Shown here one piece after another: positions 52,811 through 62,348 of a stretch of DNA of 64,000 nucleotides. How positions within the stretch are numbered: position 1 is the stretch's first letter; the number at the start of each line of letters is the position of its first letter. The position numbers were made by a program, and so were the translations under genes. Below the pieces are notes generated by a model. That model was not told the DNA's origin. It saw nothing but the letters and a program-made list of their open reading frames with translations, and ran no database searches. This DNA comes from Litorivita sp050633545 (GTDB lineage: Bacteria > Pseudomonadota > Alphaproteobacteria > Rhodobacterales > Rhodobacteraceae): assembly GCA_050633545.1 (NCBI GenBank), contig JBOEGS010000002.1, positions 496,001 through 560,000 on the forward strand. Reading direction: 5' to 3'.

Positions 52811-53935
52811 TCAGCGCTCCAACACGACGGCGGCGGTGTCGGTCCAATTGAGCCAGACGCGGTCTTCCCACGTCAATTCGCGGCGCGACAGGCGGCGGGT
52901 ATTGGCGGTTTGCGCCTTGATCATGAGGCCGCCCGCCACCTCGACGTGATAGGTCGACAGGTTGCCCAAATAGGCGATGTCGATGATCTTGCCCTCGACG
53001 GCATTGACCTCGTTTTCCGGCTTTTGCGCAGAGATAGAGACTTTTTCTGGCCTGATCGCGAGGCTGATGCGCTGGCCTTCGGCGAGCACCTGTTTGGTTT
53101 TGGCGACGAAAGGCGCCTGCCCTTCGGCCCAGCGGACCTCATAGCCATCGGCACGAGGCGAGGCCGCGCCTTCGATGATATTCACATCACCGATGAAATC
53201 CGCGACATAGACGCTATTGGGCGCTTCATAGATTTGCGCGGGGGTTGCGACTTGGACGATCTGGCCCTCGTCCATCACCGCCACGCGCGAGGCGACGGTC
53301 ATCGCCTCTTCTTGGTCGTGGGTGACGATCACGAATGTCGTGCCGGTTTTCTCCTGAATGTCCATCAATTCGAATTGCGTGTCTTGGCGCAGCTTCTTGT
53401 CAAGCGCGCCCAAAGGCTCGTCCAGAAGCAGCAATTTCGGCGCCTTGGCCAGCGAGCGGGCGAGGGCGACGCGCTGTCTTTGCCCGCCGGAAATCTGATG
53501 CGGTTTGCGGCGCGCAAATTTGCTCAGCCGCGTGAGTTTGAGCATCTCCTCGACACGCGCGGCGATCGCGTCCTTGCCGTGGCCCTCGCGTTTGAGGCCA
53601 AAGGCGATGTTGTCCCACACCGACAGATGCGGAAACAGCGCGTAGCTTTGGAACATCATGTTCACGGCGCGCAAATTGGGCGGCACGCCTGCCATGTCTT
53701 GGCCTGCGATCAAAATTTGCCCTTGGCTGGGGTTTTCGAACCCTGCCAGCATCCGCATCATCGTGGTTTTGCCGCAGCCCGACGGGCCGAGCAGCGCGAA
53801 AAACTCGCGCGCGTAAATGTCTTGGGTCAGGTTATCAATCGCGACGAAATCGCCGAACCGTTTGGTCACGCCCTTGAACTGGATGAGCGGAGTCTCTTTG
53901 GGATCATCCCACGGGGCGAAGACGTTTTGAGCCAT
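52811..53935 (-). CDS. potG: Putrescine ABC transporter ATP-binding protein (PotG-like)
   Basis: 374 residues. Walker A GPSGCGKT at 50-57, MMFQSYALFPH, signature ISGGQRQRVALARSL, Walker B LLLLDEPLGALD, VTHDQEEAM, and a C-terminal TOBE region. The PotG-like N-terminal extension before the ABC domain is ~18 residues. Start ATG 53933-53935 with AGGGA upstream; the ORF extends to 54028 but overlaps untranslated sequence. Second gene of potFGHI. Confidence 0.92.
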   Translation of the reverse strand: MAQNVFAPWDDPKETPLIQFKGVTKRFGDFVAIDNLTQDIYAREFFALLGPSGCGKTTMMRMLAGFENPSQGQILIAGQDMAGVPPNLRAVNMMFQSYALFPHLSVWDNIAFGLKREGHGKDAIAARVEEMLKLTRLSKFARRKPHQISGGQRQRVALARSLAKAPKLLLLDEPLGALDKKLRQDTQFELMDIQEKTGTTFVIVTHDQEEAMTVASRVAVMDEGQIVQVATPAQIYEAPNSVYVADFIGDVNIIEGAASPRADGYEVRWAEGQAPFVAKTKQVLAEGQRISLAIRPEKVSISAQKPENEVNAVEGKIIDIAYLGNLSTYHVEVAGGLMIKAQTANTRRLSRRELTWEDRVWLNWTDTAAVVLER

Positions 53936-54070
53936 ATTAGTCCCTGATCTGTATTCATGGAGCCAGATGTTGTCTCTGGCTTTGGCCGTCTTGTCGGCAG
54001 CGGCTTGCCAAAGCTTGCCGCATAGCAAACCGCCCGCACCGATGGGCGCGGGCGGCGGTTGGTGCGGGGC

Positions 54071-55156
54071 TTAGGTGCCCGATTTGATTTTCGTCCAAAG
54101 ACGGGTCACGACCCGCTGCACCTTGGCGTCATAGGGCGTCGTGGTGAAGAGGTTGTCCATCGTTTCCGCCGAGGGGTAGATCGCCGGATCGCCGATCACA
54201 TCCTCTTCGAGGAACTCCTGACTCGCGAAATTGCCGTTGGCGTAATAGACATAGTTAGACGCCGCCGCCATGTTTTGCGCATCCAGAATGAAGTTCAGGA
54301 ACTTATGCGCGCCATCGACGTTGGGCGCATCGACGGGGATCGCCATTTGGTCGAACCACATCTGCGCGCCTTCCTTGGCGGCGTTATAGACGATCTCGGT
54401 GCCATTGTCGGCCTCGGCGGCGCGGTCACGCGCTTGCAACACATCGCCGGACCAACCGACCGCCACGCAGATATCGCCATTGGCCAGCGCGTTGATATAT
54501 TCCGAGCTGTGGAACTTCTGGATGTAGGGGCGCACGGCCATAAACACGGCTTCGGCCTTGGCGATCACTTCGGGATCGTGGCTGTTGGGATCTTCGCCGA
54601 TGTATTTGAGCGCGGCAGGGATCATTTCGGCAGGGGCATCAAGGAAATGCACGCCGCAATCGGCCAGCTTTTCCATATTCGCAGGGTCGAAGACCAAGGC
54701 GAGGCTGTCGAGCGGTGCGTCTTCGCCCAACGCGGCGGTCACCTTGCCGACATTCGCGCCGATCCCAGTGGTGCCCCACATGTAGTTGATCGAATAGGCG
54801 TTGTCGGGATCATATTGCGCGGTGCGCGCCGCGACCTTGTCCCAGACATTCGCGTGGTTGGGCAATTTGGCCAAATCGAGCTTTTGGAAGGCGCCTGCGG
54901 TGATCTGGCGCTGCAAGAAGGTGCCCGTGGGCACCACAACGTCATAGCCCGACCCGCCAGCCAGCATTTTCGTCTCGAGCAACTCGTTGCTGTCAAAGAC
55001 GTCATAGATCAAATCAATTCCGGTCTCTTCCTCGAATTTGGTCAGAAGCTCCTCGTCGATATAGTCGGACCAGTTGTATACCCGCACTTCCTCGGCGAAT
55101 GCGCCGCTCGCGCACAGCGCCAGCGTTGCGGTCATGGTCATCAATGGATGTCTCAT
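54071..55156 (-). CDS. potF: Putrescine-binding periplasmic protein (PotF-like)
   Basis: 361 residues with a signal peptide (MTMTATLALCASGAFA, cleavage before EEV). The mature start VRVYNWSDYIDEELLTKFEEETG is spread over residues ~24-46 and is typical of PotF/PotD; SINYMWGTTGIG and VGWSGDVLQA are further family segments. ATG 55156 has GGGAGAA 9 nt upstream. First gene of the operon, divergent from the GntR regulator; an operator-like site lies about 50 bp upstream. Confidence 0.92.
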   Translation of the reverse strand: MRHPLMTMTATLALCASGAFAEEVRVYNWSDYIDEELLTKFEEETGIDLIYDVFDSNELLETKMLAGGSGYDVVVPTGTFLQRQITAGAFQKLDLAKLPNHANVWDKVAARTAQYDPDNAYSINYMWGTTGIGANVGKVTAALGEDAPLDSLALVFDPANMEKLADCGVHFLDAPAEMIPAALKYIGEDPNSHDPEVIAKAEAVFMAVRPYIQKFHSSEYINALANGDICVAVGWSGDVLQARDRAAEADNGTEIVYNAAKEGAQMWFDQMAIPVDAPNVDGAHKFLNFILDAQNMAAASNYVYYANGNFASQEFLEEDVIGDPAIYPSAETMDNLFTTTPYDAKVQRVVTRLWTKIKSGT

Positions 55157-55206
55157 TTGGTTCTCCCGTTGTCTTCGCTTCGGGCTCTGCAGCGGCCGCG
55201 AGGAAG

Positions 55207-55222
55207 ATTTGATCAAGTTCTG
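55207..55222. promoter_or_regulatory. Operator candidate ATTTGATCAAGTTCTG in the potF-gntR divergent region
   Basis: This 16-mer matches 14 of 16 positions at 56035-56050, upstream of the SpuC-like gene. Its position between potF and the GntR regulator, and the copy in front of the other polyamine gene, suggest the binding site of that regulator. Confidence 0.6.
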
Positions 55223-55302
55223 TCCGTGGGACATTATAGTAATCTATTCATGGTCGCGCTAAACTGGCAAGTGATCAGATGTGCAGGGGAAGAGACGGGA
55301 AG

Positions 55303-56025
55303 ATGAAAATCGTTGCAGATGCCCAAGAAATCACCGCCGCGCAGGGCGAGGTCGCGCCGGCCGCTGCGGGTGCGCCTGCGCATCAGGTGATCTATGAGGC
55401 GCTGCGCGCGTTGATTCTCTTTGGCGAACTGGCTCCGGGCGAGGCGGTGACCATCGCGGGGCTGAGCGCGCGGATGGAGGCAGGGATCACGCCGGTGCGC
55501 GAGGCAATCCGCCGCCTGACCGCCGAAGGGGCCTTGGCCGCTTTGGGCAATCGCCGCGTCATCGTGCCCGAGCTTTCGGCGCAAAACATCTCGGAAATTA
55601 TCTATGCACGACAATGTCTTGACCCTGAACTTGCGCGCCGTGCCACCCTGCGGGCAAAGGATGCCGACATCGCGCGGCTAGAGGTCATTGACACGGCCTT
55701 GGACCTTGCGATTATGCGCGGCGATCAAAGGCAATATCTCGAGCAGAACTATCGTTTTCACGCCTGTTTCTATGATCTCGCCGGTGCGCCGGTTCTGGCC
55801 GATATGGCGCGCGGTCTGTGGCTGCGCTTCGGGCCGTCATTGCGGGTGATCTGCGGACGGCTCGGTACGCAAAACCTGCCCGATATGCATAAGTCGATGC
55901 TGGCCGCGATGCGGGCGGGGGACGCTGACGCAGCGGCAGCAGCAATGCGCGAGGATGTGGGCCAAGGCATGGGCCATGTCGCCCAAAGCCTCGAGATGCC
56001 GCTCCTGTCAAAGCGATTCGATTGA
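55303..56025 (+). CDS. GntR-family (FCD domain) transcriptional regulator
   Basis: 240 residues. Winged helix at ~30-95 (QVIYEALRALILFGELAPGEAV, GITPVREAIRRLTAEG) and a C-terminal all-helical FCD ligand domain with metal-type residues (NYRFHACFY, MHKSMLAAM). The ATG at 55303 has GACGGGAAG upstream; the in-frame ATG at 55279 is less likely. It lies between the divergent potF operon and spuC, so it probably senses a polyamine or its breakdown product and controls both. Confidence 0.87.
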   Translation: MKIVADAQEITAAQGEVAPAAAGAPAHQVIYEALRALILFGELAPGEAVTIAGLSARMEAGITPVREAIRRLTAEGALAALGNRRVIVPELSAQNISEIIYARQCLDPELARRATLRAKDADIARLEVIDTALDLAIMRGDQRQYLEQNYRFHACFYDLAGAPVLADMARGLWLRFGPSLRVICGRLGTQNLPDMHKSMLAAMRAGDADAAAAAMREDVGQGMGHVAQSLEMPLLSKRFD

Positions 56026-56034
56026 CTCGGCATA

Positions 56035-56050
56035 ATTTGATCATATTCTG
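56035..56050. promoter_or_regulatory. Operator candidate ATTTGATCATATTCTG upstream of spuC
   Basis: Second copy of the 16-mer found at 55207-55222, located 9 bp after the gntR stop and 79 bp before the aminotransferase start. It implies a separate regulated promoter for the aminotransferase. Confidence 0.6.
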
Positions 56051-56128
56051 ATCGCAGATCAATTCCGCGCCCCCAAGGCCCATGCCAAAGACGCGGCCCG
56101 CTTACCCCTAATGCAAGGAGGCCCAGAT

Positions 56129-57526
56129 ATGGCCAGCATTACCAACCACATGCCCACCGCCGAATTGCAAGCGCTTGACGCCGCGCATCATATCCATCCG
56201 TTTTCGCATCAAGCGAACCTTGCCAAGAAAGGCGCGCGCGTCATCACGCGGGCCGAAGGCGTCTATCTCACCGACAGCGAAGGCGAGACGATCCTTGACG
56301 CGATGGCGGGGCTTTGGTGCGTTAACATCGGTTATGGCCGCAAGGAATTGGCCGAGGTGGCGGCGCGGCAAATGAACGAATTACCCTATTACAACAGCTT
56401 TTTCCAAACCACCCATGTGCCGGTTATCGCCCTGTCCAAACGGCTTGCCGAACTGGCGCCGGGGGATTTGAACCATGTGTTCTACGCGGGCTCGGGATCG
56501 GAAGCCAACGACACAAATATCCGCATGGTGCGCACCTATTGGGACGAAAAGGGCAAGCCGACCAAAAAAACCATCATCAGCCGCAAGAACGGCTATCACG
56601 GCTCGACCGTCGGCAGCGCCAGCCTTGGCGGTATGGCGGGGATGCATGCCCAAGGCGGCATTCCGATCCCCGATATTCACCACATCGACCAACCCAACTG
56701 GTGGGCCGAGGGCGGCGATATGAGCCCCGAAGAGTTCGGATTGGAGCGCGCGCAGCAGCTTGAAAAGGCCATTCTGGAGCTGGGCGAAGACAATGTCGCG
56801 GCCTTCATCGCCGAGCCTGTCCAAGGCGCGGGCGGCGTGATCGTCGCGCCCGATAGCTATTGGCCCGAGGTGCAGCGCATCTGCGACAAATACGAAATCC
56901 TGCTGATCGCCGACGAGGTGATCTGCGGGTTCGGACGCACCGGCAACTGGTTCGGCAGCCAGACGCTTGGCATCCGCCCCGATATCATGACCGTGGCCAA
57001 GGGGCTGTCCTCGGGCTACATGCCGATCGGCGCCTCCATCGTCAGCGACGAGATCGCCGAAGTGATCGGCAATTGCGAATTCAACCACGGTTATACCTAT
57101 TCGGGCCATCCCGTGGCCTGCGCCGTGGCGCTCGAAAACCTGCGCCTGCTGGACGAAGAGGGCATCGTCGAGCGCGCCGCCAAGGAAATCGCGCCCTATC
57201 TGAAAGAAAAATGGGAAAGCCTTCTCGATCATCCGCTGGTGGGCGAGGCCAAGATCGTCGGGCTGATGGGATCGATTGCGATGACGCCCGACAAGGCCAG
57301 CCGCGCGAAATTCGCCTCCGATCCTGGCACGATCGGTTATATCTGCCGCGACCGTTGCTTTGCCAACAATCTGGTGATGCGCCACGTCGGGGATCGGATG
57401 ATCATTTGCCCGCCTTTGGTCATCACCAAGGACGAGGTGGATCTTTTGATCGCGCGGGCGCGTAAATCCTTGGACGAAACCTTGGAAAAAGCCACCGCAG
57501 ACGGATTGATGGTCGCGGCCAGCTAA
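56129..57526 (+). CDS. spuC: Putrescine-pyruvate aminotransferase (SpuC-like), class III
   Basis: 465 residues. GAGSGSEANDT-type segment (AGSGSEANDTN), KNGYHGSTVG, ADEVICGFGRTG with the PLP Asp, and the Schiff-base K291 in VAKGLSSGY. Wording throughout follows Pseudomonas SpuC, which transfers the putrescine amino group to pyruvate giving 4-aminobutanal. ATG 56129 has AAGGAGG 8 nt upstream; an in-frame Met at 56111 overlaps that site. Adjacent to a polyamine importer and its likely regulator. Confidence 0.88.
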   Translation: MASITNHMPTAELQALDAAHHIHPFSHQANLAKKGARVITRAEGVYLTDSEGETILDAMAGLWCVNIGYGRKELAEVAARQMNELPYYNSFFQTTHVPVIALSKRLAELAPGDLNHVFYAGSGSEANDTNIRMVRTYWDEKGKPTKKTIISRKNGYHGSTVGSASLGGMAGMHAQGGIPIPDIHHIDQPNWWAEGGDMSPEEFGLERAQQLEKAILELGEDNVAAFIAEPVQGAGGVIVAPDSYWPEVQRICDKYEILLIADEVICGFGRTGNWFGSQTLGIRPDIMTVAKGLSSGYMPIGASIVSDEIAEVIGNCEFNHGYTYSGHPVACAVALENLRLLDEEGIVERAAKEIAPYLKEKWESLLDHPLVGEAKIVGLMGSIAMTPDKASRAKFASDPGTIGYICRDRCFANNLVMRHVGDRMIICPPLVITKDEVDLLIARARKSLDETLEKATADGLMVAAS

Positions 57527-57559
57527 GCGGTTTTCGGCCGGAACAGAGACTAAATCGAT

Positions 57560-57591
57560 GGCCCGCGCAGCACCATGCGCGGGCCTTTATT
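57560..57591. terminator. Terminator between spuC and matB
   Basis: GGCCCGCGC (57560-57568) pairs perfectly with GCGCGGGCC (57577-57585), followed by TTTATT. It lies between convergent genes. Confidence 0.85.
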
Positions 57592-59104
57592 GTGGGGTGA
57601 ACATATCTGCGAAATCCTGTCGCAGCAGGTTCTTTTGCACCTTTCCCATGGTGTTGCGGGGCAGGGCCTCCATCACGATATAGGCTTTGGGTTGCTTGAA
57701 TTTCGCCAACACCTTTGCCGCCGCCGCGCCGATGGCGGTGGTGTCCAATAGCGCCCCCGCTTCGGCCACCAGAACCGCCACCACACCCTCGCCGAAATCG
57801 GGATGCGGCACGCCGATCACGGCGCTTTCCAACACGCCCGCCTGATCATCCAATACGCCTTCGACCTCTTTGGGATAGACGTTGAAGCCGCCGGTGATGA
57901 TCAAATCCTTGCCGCGCCCGACCAAGGTGACATAGCCGTCCGCCGCCCGCACGCCCAGATCGCCGGTGATGAAAAACCCGTCCTCGCGCAATTCCTCGGC
58001 GGTTTTTTCGGGCATTTTCCAATAGCCTTTGAACACATTCGGCCCGCGCACCTCAATCGATCCGATCTCGCCATCGGGCAGTTCCGCGCCCGTCTCGGGA
58101 TCGGTAATTTTCAACTCCACCCCGCGCAAAACCGGCCCCACGGTCCCCGCGCGCCGCTCGCCGTCATAGGGGTTTGTGGTAATCATATTGGTTTCGGTCA
58201 TCCCGTAACGCTCCAGAATGCGCAGCCCTGTGCGGGCCTCGAATTGCTTGTGGGTTTCGGCCAGAAGCGGCGCCGAGCCGGAGATGAACAGCCGCATATG
58301 CGCCGTCAGGTCGCGGTCAAAGCGCGCATCCTCCAAAAGCCGCGTGTAGAAGGTCGGCACCCCCATCATCGTGGTCGCATGAGGCAACAGCCGCAGCACT
58401 TGCTCAAGGTCGAATTTGGGCAAGAACAGCATCGCCCCACCCGCCAGAAGCATCACATTGCTGGCGACAAAAAGCCCGTGGGTGTGAAAGATCGGCAAGG
58501 CATGCAGCAGCACATCTTTGTCACTAAACCGCCATTCAGAGACCAATGTCTGCGCATTCGACAGCAGGTTCTCATGGGTCATCATCGCGCCCTTAGAGCG
58601 CCCCGTAGTGCCCGACGTATATAGGAAGGCGGCCAGATCATCGGGGCTGCGATCCACGGTGTCGAATGTCTCGGGTTGGCCCTTTGCCATATCGGCAAAA
58701 CGGCCCTTGCCCGCCGCGTCCAAGGTTTCGATCCGCGCGCCCGTTTGGGCCAGAGCGGGGGTCAATTCGGCCTCGCGCGCCGGATCACACAAGAACAGCT
58801 TTGCACCGGAGTTTTCGACGAAATAGGCCACTTCCGCGCCGGTATAGGCGGTATTGAGCGGCAAGAAGATCACCCCCGATTGGGTGCAGGCCGCATAGAT
58901 CGCCAGCATTTGCGGCGATTTTTCAAGTTGCACCGCCAAACGGTCACCGACTCCTAGTCCTGCGGCGCGCAATGCATGGGCAAAATGGGCCGCCATACGC
59001 ACAAACTGCGCATGGGTGAGCACGGCGCCCTCGGGAGAAATCAAAAATGCGCTGTCAAAGCCCGCGCGGCGTCCAAATAGCGTGTCATAGAGCGGATTGG
59101 CCAT
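57587..59104 (-). CDS. matB: Malonyl-CoA synthetase (MatB-type AMP-forming ligase)
   Basis: 505 residues. The ANL adenylation motif is YTSGTTGRSKGAM, followed by RYGMTETNM, the hinge/adenylate motif ITGDLG, GRGKDLIITGGFNVYPKE, and the catalytic lysine motif PRNTMGKVQKN. The RYGMTETN and NPYDG residues match Rhodopseudomonas MatB. It activates malonate, possibly also methylmalonate, to the CoA ester. No malonyl-CoA decarboxylase (matA) is seen in the window. Confidence 0.88.
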   Translation of the reverse strand: MANPLYDTLFGRRAGFDSAFLISPEGAVLTHAQFVRMAAHFAHALRAAGLGVGDRLAVQLEKSPQMLAIYAACTQSGVIFLPLNTAYTGAEVAYFVENSGAKLFLCDPAREAELTPALAQTGARIETLDAAGKGRFADMAKGQPETFDTVDRSPDDLAAFLYTSGTTGRSKGAMMTHENLLSNAQTLVSEWRFSDKDVLLHALPIFHTHGLFVASNVMLLAGGAMLFLPKFDLEQVLRLLPHATTMMGVPTFYTRLLEDARFDRDLTAHMRLFISGSAPLLAETHKQFEARTGLRILERYGMTETNMITTNPYDGERRAGTVGPVLRGVELKITDPETGAELPDGEIGSIEVRGPNVFKGYWKMPEKTAEELREDGFFITGDLGVRAADGYVTLVGRGKDLIITGGFNVYPKEVEGVLDDQAGVLESAVIGVPHPDFGEGVVAVLVAEAGALLDTTAIGAAAAKVLAKFKQPKAYIVMEALPRNTMGKVQKNLLRQDFADMFTPQ

Positions 59105-59195
59105 ATCGCAGGGGCCTCCTTGCCTGAAAATTCCGGCCCTTCATGCGCAGAACGGGCGGGTTTGGCAAGCTTTGGCACGCAGTGCCGCGCGCGTA

Positions 59196-60173
59196 TTATT
59201 CGGCGGCCTGCGGTGCGCCGCCCGCCGCGCCGTCCATTTGCGCCACCGCCTCTTGCAAGGCGCGGTGCTGCTTGCGCAGCTTCCAATTGGCCTCGCTTTG
59301 CATCAGCTTTTCCGACAGGGCAAGGCCGGCGCGATAATGGCCGCGCTGCAAACAGCGGTCCAAAATGCCGACCAGCCACGGCAGGGAATTGCGCCGCGCG
59401 CGAAACATCCGGTGGAACTCCGCCTCGGTCAGCCGCCCTTGCAAGGCGGGCACCGCTAGCGTTTTGAGCAACTCCATGCGTTTGAGTTGAGGCGGGATTT
59501 TATGGCCCAGATAGGGCACCTTGAGCGCGGTGACATTCGGGCCATCCAAGCGCTCGACATGTTTGCGGTCATAGCGCTCCATCGGGTCATAGACGATATA
59601 GGCGCGTTTGGCGGCGCGCACCCCTTCGGCGGCATCGCTATAGCGCCCGCCCCAATCGCCTTGCTTGCGCCCGTAACGATAGCGTTTTTCAAAGGGGACC
59701 AATTCGGTGACCAGAGAGCTTTGCGGCGCAAAGGCCAATACCGTGCACCCGGGCGCGGCGCGCGCAAAGGTCAGCGCGCCATAGCCGCCCATCGAGGCGC
59801 CATACATCGCCACATGATCGAAGCGTTTGAAAAACCCCTCGTCGCGCAGCACGTCGAAAAAATCCCAAACGTCCTCATGGCGATACCAATCGTTGAGGCG
59901 CCCCATAACGCCCATGACGCTCCACCCTCGGGCCGACAAAAAGCTGTTGCCCCACGGCATGCGCCGCGTCTCGCGGGTGGCGGACAGGTTGTCAAAGCTG
60001 ACGATCAATGTGCGTGCGCTGTCGCTATCGCGCGGGCCGGGCAGATAGGCCGCGACATGGTTGAGCATATCGTGCACGAAACCGCCACGCGCCAAAGCCG
60101 CCGCTTTGACGTCGTCAAAGGCAGGGTCACGAAAACGTCCCTGCGTCAGTGTATCGGCATCCGTCACAACCAT
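59196..60173 (-). CDS. Alpha/beta-hydrolase-like protein, longer relative of the 39672 gene product
   Basis: 325 residues. MYGASMGGYGALTFA is the nucleophile elbow, LAFAPQSSLV follows, and VPYLGHKIPPQ may carry the catalytic His. TLIVSFDNLSA and NSFLSARGW parallel VSFTSIQH and WYSRAG of the 252-residue protein at 39672, so the two appear homologous. The extra C-terminal ~80 residues are helical and may be a repeat-type domain. No signal peptide. Substrate unknown. Confidence 0.65.
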   Translation of the reverse strand: MVVTDADTLTQGRFRDPAFDDVKAAALARGGFVHDMLNHVAAYLPGPRDSDSARTLIVSFDNLSATRETRRMPWGNSFLSARGWSVMGVMGRLNDWYRHEDVWDFFDVLRDEGFFKRFDHVAMYGASMGGYGALTFARAAPGCTVLAFAPQSSLVTELVPFEKRYRYGRKQGDWGGRYSDAAEGVRAAKRAYIVYDPMERYDRKHVERLDGPNVTALKVPYLGHKIPPQLKRMELLKTLAVPALQGRLTEAEFHRMFRARRNSLPWLVGILDRCLQRGHYRAGLALSEKLMQSEANWKLRKQHRALQEAVAQMDGAAGGAPQAAE

Positions 60174-60316
60174 TTGCCCCGAGCTTACGCGCCTCCTTCT
60201 GCCAAAATGTTAACCGGCGGGAGGTTTGTCGCAGTCTCGCAAATTGCCCCCCGAGGGGTCAAGGTCACCGGCGGCGATGGCCGGTGACCTGTGGCGCGCA
60301 AAGCAGGCGCGCGGGG

Positions 60317-61021
60317 TTACGAGGTGGGGCGCGGCGGGATGTTGATACCCTTTTGCACCGCATCTCGCGCCGCAAAACGGGCGACATAATCCTTGAGCCG
60401 CTCATGCGCGTCCCAACCCAGAACCTCTTCGGCCTTGTAAAATGCCAATGCGCGCAGCCATGGCGCGATGGCAATATCGGCGATGGAATAGTCACCGGCG
60501 ATCCAGTCGCGGTCTTGCAATTGTGTCTCTAACACAGCCAAAAGCCGCTTTGCCTCGCCGATGTAGCGTTCGCGCGGGCGGGGGTCTTCGATCTCTTTTC
60601 CCGCAAAGGCATAGAAATACCCAAGCTGCCCGAGCATCGGGCCAAGTCCGCCCATCTGGAACATCACCCATTGGATGACCTCATAGCGTTTGGCGGGATC
60701 GTCGGGCAAAAGCATGCCGGTTTTTTCGGCCAGATAGATCAGGATCGCGCCGCTTTCGAACAGGGCCAAAGGCGCGCCATCCGGCCCGTTGGGGTCCAAG
60801 ATCGCGGGGATTTTATTGTTGGGGTTCAAAGACAAAAATGCGGGGCTTTTGACGTCGGCATCCGCGAGCGTCACCAGATGCGCCTCATAGGGCAGGCCGG
60901 TTTCTTCGAGCATGATCGAGATTTTCACGCCGTTGGGCGTGGGGAAGGAATAAAGCTGTAGCTTGCTGGGATCGCTGGCGGGCCAGCGGGCCTGAATCGG
61001 GTGGATCAATTGGGCGGTCAT
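60317..61021 (-). CDS. Glutathione S-transferase, nu-class (YfcG/YghU-like disulfide oxidoreductase)
   Basis: 234 residues. LYSFPTPNGVKISIMLEETG carries the TPNG active-site turn characteristic of YfcG-type enzymes, NPNNKIPAILDPNGPDG the cis-Pro loop, and FESGAILIYLAEK the glutathione site. It probably acts as a glutathione-dependent disulfide reductase. The ATG at 61021 has GGAGGCGAGG upstream. Confidence 0.9.
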   Translation of the reverse strand: MTAQLIHPIQARWPASDPSKLQLYSFPTPNGVKISIMLEETGLPYEAHLVTLADADVKSPAFLSLNPNNKIPAILDPNGPDGAPLALFESGAILIYLAEKTGMLLPDDPAKRYEVIQWVMFQMGGLGPMLGQLGYFYAFAGKEIEDPRPRERYIGEAKRLLAVLETQLQDRDWIAGDYSIADIAIAPWLRALAFYKAEEVLGWDAHERLKDYVARFAARDAVQKGINIPPRPTS

Positions 61022-61167
61022 CCTCGCCTCCTGTTAAAGGGTGTGGCAGTTGAGCCAACCTAGTCAATTTTCCCCGTATTAACAGGGATTAACATGTGTA
61101 AATACGTGCTATTATCTGTGCGCGGGACAGGAATTGCGAACAACCCGCTGTAAACGAGGGAAGAAAA

Positions 61168-61584
61168 ATGCTCAAAGAGTTCAAGGATTTCATCGCCAAA
61201 GGCAACGTCATGGACATGGCCGTTGGTATCATCATCGGCGCGGCCTTCACCGCGATTGTCGGCTCGTTGGTGGCCGATCTGATCAATCCGATCATCAGCC
61301 TGTTCATGGGCGGGGTCGATTTCTCGGGCCTTTATGCCCTGATTGGTGACGGCGAATATGGCTCGATCACCGAAGCCGAAGAAGCCGGTGCTGCGGTCTT
61401 CGCCTATGGCCGCTTCATCATGGCGATCATCAACTTCCTGATCATCGCATTTGTGGTGTTCATGCTGGTCAAGGCGGTCAATTCGACCAAGAAGAAAGAA
61501 GCTGAAGTCAAAGCCGAAGAGCCTGCGGGCCCGACCGAGCTTGAGCTTTTGACGGAAATCCGCGACGCGCTTGCCAAAAAGTAA
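61168..61584 (+). CDS. mscL: Large-conductance mechanosensitive channel
   Basis: 138 residues. FKDFIAKGNVMDMAVGIIIGAAFTAIV spans the N-terminal helix and first membrane helix (~5-31); the second (IMAIINFLIIAFVVFMLV) follows a short periplasmic loop, then a charged cytoplasmic helix with ELELLTEIRDALAKK. It relieves osmotic down-shock. Its own promoter and terminator make it monocistronic. Confidence 0.95.
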   Translation: MLKEFKDFIAKGNVMDMAVGIIIGAAFTAIVGSLVADLINPIISLFMGGVDFSGLYALIGDGEYGSITEAEEAGAAVFAYGRFIMAIINFLIIAFVVFMLVKAVNSTKKKEAEVKAEEPAGPTELELLTEIRDALAKK

Positions 61585-61606
61585 GCCCGCACCGGATGCG
61601 TGAGTG

Positions 61607-61640
61607 CGGCCCGCTACCCGTCGTGGTGGCGGGCCGTTTT
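61607..61640 (+). terminator. Intrinsic terminator after mscL
   Basis: CGGCCCGC (61607-61614) pairs with GCGGGCCG (61629-61636), followed by TTTT. Confidence 0.88.
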
Positions 61641-61755
61641 CGTCTCTAACACGGCGCTATGCGCGGCGCGCTTGATCTGCATTTCCGCCCTCGCGCGCGG
61701 CGCGCTGCTGGCGTAACCTCAGTCCGAGCAATCGACGCAAGAAGGGCCTTCACAT

Positions 61756-62214
61756 ATGGATCTTGATCAACACGACCGGCAGATCCTGACCGTATTGCAA
61801 CGCGAGGGGCGCATTTCCAACGCGGCCTTGGCTGAACGCGTGAACCTCTCGGCCAGCGCCACCCACCGGCGCGTGCAGCGGTTGGAAACCGAGGGCTATA
61901 TTCGCGCCTATGTGGCCATGCTCAACGCGCGCAAGGTCGATTTGCCCACGACCGTCTTTGTCGAAATCAAACTGCAAACACAGGCCGACGAGGTGCTCGA
62001 CGCTTTTGAGAAGGCCGTCGCCTTGGTGCCCGATGTTTTGGAGTGCCATTTGATGGCGGGCACGGCGGATTACATCCTCAAGGTGGTCGCCGCCGATACC
62101 GATGATTTCGCCCGTATCCACCGCCAATACCTCACCCGCCTTCCGGGCGTGGCGCAAATGCAATCGTCTTTTGCCCTGCGCACGGTGTTCAAAACCACGG
62201 CGCTTCCGGTCTAG
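61756..62214 (+). CDS. Lrp/AsnC-family transcriptional regulator
   Basis: 152 residues. N-terminal helix-turn-helix (RISNAALAERVNLSASATHRRVQRLE spread over ~20-45) and a C-terminal RAM-type ligand domain with CHLMAGTADYILKVVA. Likely senses an amino acid. It may regulate the downstream GMC oxidoreductase or act elsewhere. Confidence 0.9.
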   Translation: MDLDQHDRQILTVLQREGRISNAALAERVNLSASATHRRVQRLETEGYIRAYVAMLNARKVDLPTTVFVEIKLQTQADEVLDAFEKAVALVPDVLECHLMAGTADYILKVVAADTDDFARIHRQYLTRLPGVAQMQSSFALRTVFKTTALPV

Positions 62215-62348
62215 CGATCGGTGCGGCTTCGGCGCTTTGGGCCCAAATAGTCTCTGTTTTTGCGCCTTGGGCGGCGCGGCGCGGTGATGCGTTGCCAATC
62301 CCTGTGCAGGCGTTACTCTGAGCGTCACCAAGGCGGAGGAGCGCAGGG

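Noticed and set aside
51920..53947. Long plus-strand ORF opposite potH and potG
   Set aside because: Antisense shadow of two clear transporter genes.
53890..53990. Additional GTCTCT boxes near 53890 and 53976
   Set aside because: They lack the GC(C/G) at the fixed six-base spacing, so I did not count them in the dispersed motif.
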